From Fibrobacter succinogenes (GTDB lineage: Bacteria; Fibrobacterota; Fibrobacteria; Fibrobacterales; Fibrobacteraceae), in assembly GCA_902800815.1 (NCBI GenBank), contig CADCGB010000001.1, positions 109,446-173,445 of the forward strand: a stretch of 64,000 nt of DNA, given 5' to 3'. The notes beneath the pieces were generated by a model. That model had not been told where the DNA came from, ran no database searches, and saw only the letters and a program-made list of their open reading frames with translations. Position 1 is the stretch's first letter. The number at the start of each line of letters is the position of its first letter. Position numbers and translations under genes: made by a program. Of the stretch, positions 61,728-64,000 are shown piece after piece.

Positions 61728-64000
61728 ATGATGAACAGGAGTTTTATGGCTCGGCTTATTCCGGCCTGTGCGCTTGTCGCCATGGCTATCTTGACGGCGG
61801 CGTGTTCCGATGACGAGTCAGATGATTTCGTTGGCGGCGCCTCGGGAGACATGGGCATTGTCGCGAAGGATATCGCGGGCTTGGCGCAGAAGGGCCCGTT
61901 CGTGAAGGGCTCCAAGGTGACGGTGCAGGGAATCGACTGCAAGACGCTTGAACTGACGGACGAAATCTTTGAAGGCAAAATAGCGAGCGACAAGGGCGAC
62001 TTCGCGTTTGACGACGTGACGCTTTCGTCTACGTGCGCGCTGTTCGAGGTTTCGGGCATTTACCGCAACGAAATTACCGGCAATACAACTTCGGAGTCGG
62101 TGACGCTCTTTGCGCTGAGCGACCTGAAGGACCGCGGGCATGTGAACGTAAACATGCTCACCGACCTGGAATGCAAGCGCGTGTTGTACCTCGTGACCGA
62201 GAAGGGCAAGAAGTTCGCGGATGCGAAGAAGCAGGCCGAGAAGGAAGTACTCGCCGCATTCGGCATTGCGGGTGACTTCGACAATTCCGAAGACTTGACT
62301 ATCTATGAAAGCGGTGACGGCAATGCTGCGCTGCTTGCGGTGAGCGTCTTGATGCAGGCCGAGACGGATGTGCCTGGGCTCGAGAAGCGCATGGACGGGT
62401 TCAAGGATTCGTTTGCGGAAACCGGCAAGTGGGACGATAGCGAGACGAAGGCCGCGATTGAAGAATGGCAGATTGCCGCTACGGCCGACGGCACGCTCGA
62501 TTCAATCCGCAAGAACGTTGAACGCTTGGGCTATGCTGACGAAGTGCCTGCATTCGAGAAGTACATTGAAGCCTTTGGCGACACCGTCATCCTGAGCAGC
62601 AGTAGCAAGGACGTTGAGCCTGCCGAAACGTCAAGCAGTTCCTCAAAGGTCCCTGAACCCGACGAAGGAACACTTACGGACTCCCGCGATGGCCAGACTT
62701 ATAGAACCGTGAAAATCGGCGATCAGGTGTGGATGGCGGAAAACCTGAACTTTGAAACGGATTCCAGTTACTGCTATAATGATTCTGCTGAATATTGTGC
62801 AAAGTATGGCCGTCTTTATGTTTGGACTGCGGCAATGGATGCATGCCCTAGCGGCTGGCACCTGCCTGATCTCGCGGAATGGAAAATGCTGCTCGCTGCG
62901 GTTGGTGGGGATTCGATTGCAGGCACGAAGCTCAAGTCTACGAGTGGCTGGAATAGTGACGGCAATGGTACGGATGATTTCGGCTTCACTGTGTTGCCTG
63001 CTGGTGGCAGGAGTAGCAAGGACTTTGTGGGCGAGGCTGCTGCCTTCTGGACTTCTGAATGGTACGGTGAGTACGATGATTATGCGTATGGTATAAGATT
63101 GTACACGGATACCATTGTACGCAAGTTCAACAGCAGAAAGTATATCGGGAGTTCGGTCCGTTGCTTGAAAGGCGAATCCCCAGTGGCTGGCTCTAGCAGT
63201 AGCCTGGCGAAATCGAGTAGCAGTTATTCTGATGGGTGGAGCTGGGATGTGCCCAAGGAAACTCGCCTGAATCCGAATATCAAGTACGACTCGATAATCG
63301 ACCCGCGTGACAAGCAGGTTTACAAGGTCGTGAAAATTGAAGTGCCAGACTCAAATTATTCGCAGGTGTGGATGGCGGAGAACTTGAACTATGCCGATAG
63401 CGTCAAGACTCCGAGCTTGAAGGGCAACAACTGGTGCTATCAGGGTGATGAAAAAAAATGCAAGGTGAGTGGCCGTTATTACAGCTGGGCCGCTGCGATT
63501 GACTCGGTAGCACTAGCGAACGATGCCGAGGCTCCGTTGGATTGCGGCTATGGCAAAAAGTGCGGACTTGATCGAGCTGTGCAGGGAATTTGCCCTGACG
63601 GCTGGCATTTGCCGTCAATCTATGAATGGGGCCTATTGAGCGTGGCATTAGGAAATGCCCCTGTATCTGGTGAACCACTCAAGGCGTTGACTGGATGGAA
63701 CTACGCCGGAACGCCTGACAACAACGGTACGGATCTTTACGGCTTTGCCGCACTCCCGACCGGAAGAAGAATTTCTGCTACTAAATGGGAAAAGGTGGGC
63801 TCGGATGTTTATTACTGGAGCGCTACTGAATACAGTGCCAATGATGGCCGGTATTTCAATATAAACAACGTTTATACCAATTCTTATACGTATCAGAATA
63901 GCAAGTCTTATGGACAAAGTGTCCGTTGCGTCAAAGGGGATCCTTCGACTGCACCGGTAAGACCTTCTTCAAGTTCTAGTGTTGACGAAACGAAGTCCAG
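61728..64000 (+). CDS. FISUMP lipoprotein of cassette 2, two FISUMP domains, 3' truncated by the window
   Basis: The frame is open from 61728 to the window end (757 codons), so the stop lies outside. AAAGGAG is 9 bases before ATG 61728; ATG 61719 is too close. The lipobox is L-T-A-A-C. The QKGPF module (L-A-Q-K-G-P-F-V-K-G-S, N-V-N-M-L-T-D-L-E-C) is followed by Ser linkers and two FISUMP domains in tandem. The first has C-P-S-G-W-H-L-P near 62845, the second C-P-D-G-W-H-L-P near 63595, each ending in V-R-C. A third Ser linker begins at the edge, so more may follow. Confidence 0.85.
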   Translation, partial: MMNRSFMARLIPACALVAMAILTAACSDDESDDFVGGASGDMGIVAKDIAGLAQKGPFVKGSKVTVQGIDCKTLELTDEIFEGKIASDKGDFAFDDVTLSSTCALFEVSGIYRNEITGNTTSESVTLFALSDLKDRGHVNVNMLTDLECKRVLYLVTEKGKKFADAKKQAEKEVLAAFGIAGDFDNSEDLTIYESGDGNAALLAVSVLMQAETDVPGLEKRMDGFKDSFAETGKWDDSETKAAIEEWQIAATADGTLDSIRKNVERLGYADEVPAFEKYIEAFGDTVILSSSSKDVEPAETSSSSSKVPEPDEGTLTDSRDGQTYRTVKIGDQVWMAENLNFETDSSYCYNDSAEYCAKYGRLYVWTAAMDACPSGWHLPDLAEWKMLLAAVGGDSIAGTKLKSTSGWNSDGNGTDDFGFTVLPAGGRSSKDFVGEAAAFWTSEWYGEYDDYAYGIRLYTDTIVRKFNSRKYIGSSVRCLKGESPVAGSSSSLAKSSSSYSDGWSWDVPKETRLNPNIKYDSIIDPRDKQVYKVVKIEVPDSNYSQVWMAENLNYADSVKTPSLKGNNWCYQGDEKKCKVSGRYYSWAAAIDSVALANDAEAPLDCGYGKKCGLDRAVQGICPDGWHLPSIYEWGLLSVALGNAPVSGEPLKALTGWNYAGTPDNNGTDLYGFAALPTGRRISATKWEKVGSDVYYWSATEYSANDGRYFNINNVYTNSYTYQNSKSYGQSVRCVKGDPSTAPVRPSSSSSVDETKS

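Overview
The window comes from a Fibrobacter genome (phylum Fibrobacterota). This is inferred from repeated copies of the Fibrobacter major paralogous (FISUMP, TIGR02145-like) domain, with its W-M-A-E-N-L-N and C-P-x-G-W-H signatures, from two TIGR02147-like regulators, and from many Ser-rich lipoproteins. Housekeeping genes are GC-rich; the lipoprotein array at about 41-56 kb is visibly more AT-rich. Promoter-like sites often carry a TATATT or TATCTT -10 box.

Layout. 1-3.6 kb: 5'-truncated SppA protease, a DUF21/CBS protein, and rplM-rpsI, where rpsI seems to lack a normal start codon. 3.6-5.2 kb (minus): a flavoprotein behind a sigma-factor-like gene. 5.6-7.7 kb: rmuC and a small partner. 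7.7-9.6 kb (minus): three unknown genes, one with two aspartic-protease DTG motifs and one frameshifted. 9.8-11.5 kb: a UvrX/YqjW-type Y-family polymerase overlapping a YolD-like gene. 11.5-15.2 kb: a small FISUMP protein, a lipoprotein and an EF-G-like GTPase. 15.2-17.2 kb (minus): a MacB-type ABC transporter. 17.3-21.9 kb: a Wzc-like tyrosine kinase next to an OmpA protein with twelve thrombospondin type 3 repeats. 22.0-23.9 kb: GtrA and a CoA-transferase. 24.1-31.2 kb: four tandem lipoproteins with histidine-phosphatase domains, followed by a SpoIIE-type phosphatase. 32.7 kb (minus): tRNA-Lys(CTT). 33-34.6 kb: a glycosidase-like lipoprotein. 34.8-37.2 kb: gamma, biotin-carrier and beta subunits of a Na+-pumping decarboxylase. 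37.5-56.0 kb: a probable outer-membrane protein, a cadherin/FISUMP lipoprotein and six large paralogous FISUMP lipoproteins, three of them with collagen-like Gly-X-Y stretches. 56.0-57.8 kb: a lipoprotein with repeated K-Y-G-V motifs, overlapping a radical SAM/SPASM gene. 58.0-64.0 kb: two cassettes, each a TIGR02147-like regulator followed by a FISUMP lipoprotein; the last lipoprotein runs off the window.

How the genes fit together. Most of the right half encodes modular surface lipoproteins built from a few shared parts: a 'QKGPF' N-terminal module, a W-R-x-A-T repeat, collagen-like spacers, and a C-terminal FISUMP or histidine-phosphatase domain. The strongest candidates for a poorly characterised system are the KYGV lipoprotein with its radical SAM enzyme (a probable surface-anchored modified peptide) and the duplicated regulator-lipoprotein cassettes, whose upstream DNA shares a conserved element. 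The CoA-transferase and the Na+-pumping decarboxylase subunits suggest a succinate/methylmalonyl-CoA/propionyl-CoA route, but no carboxyltransferase alpha subunit is in the window.
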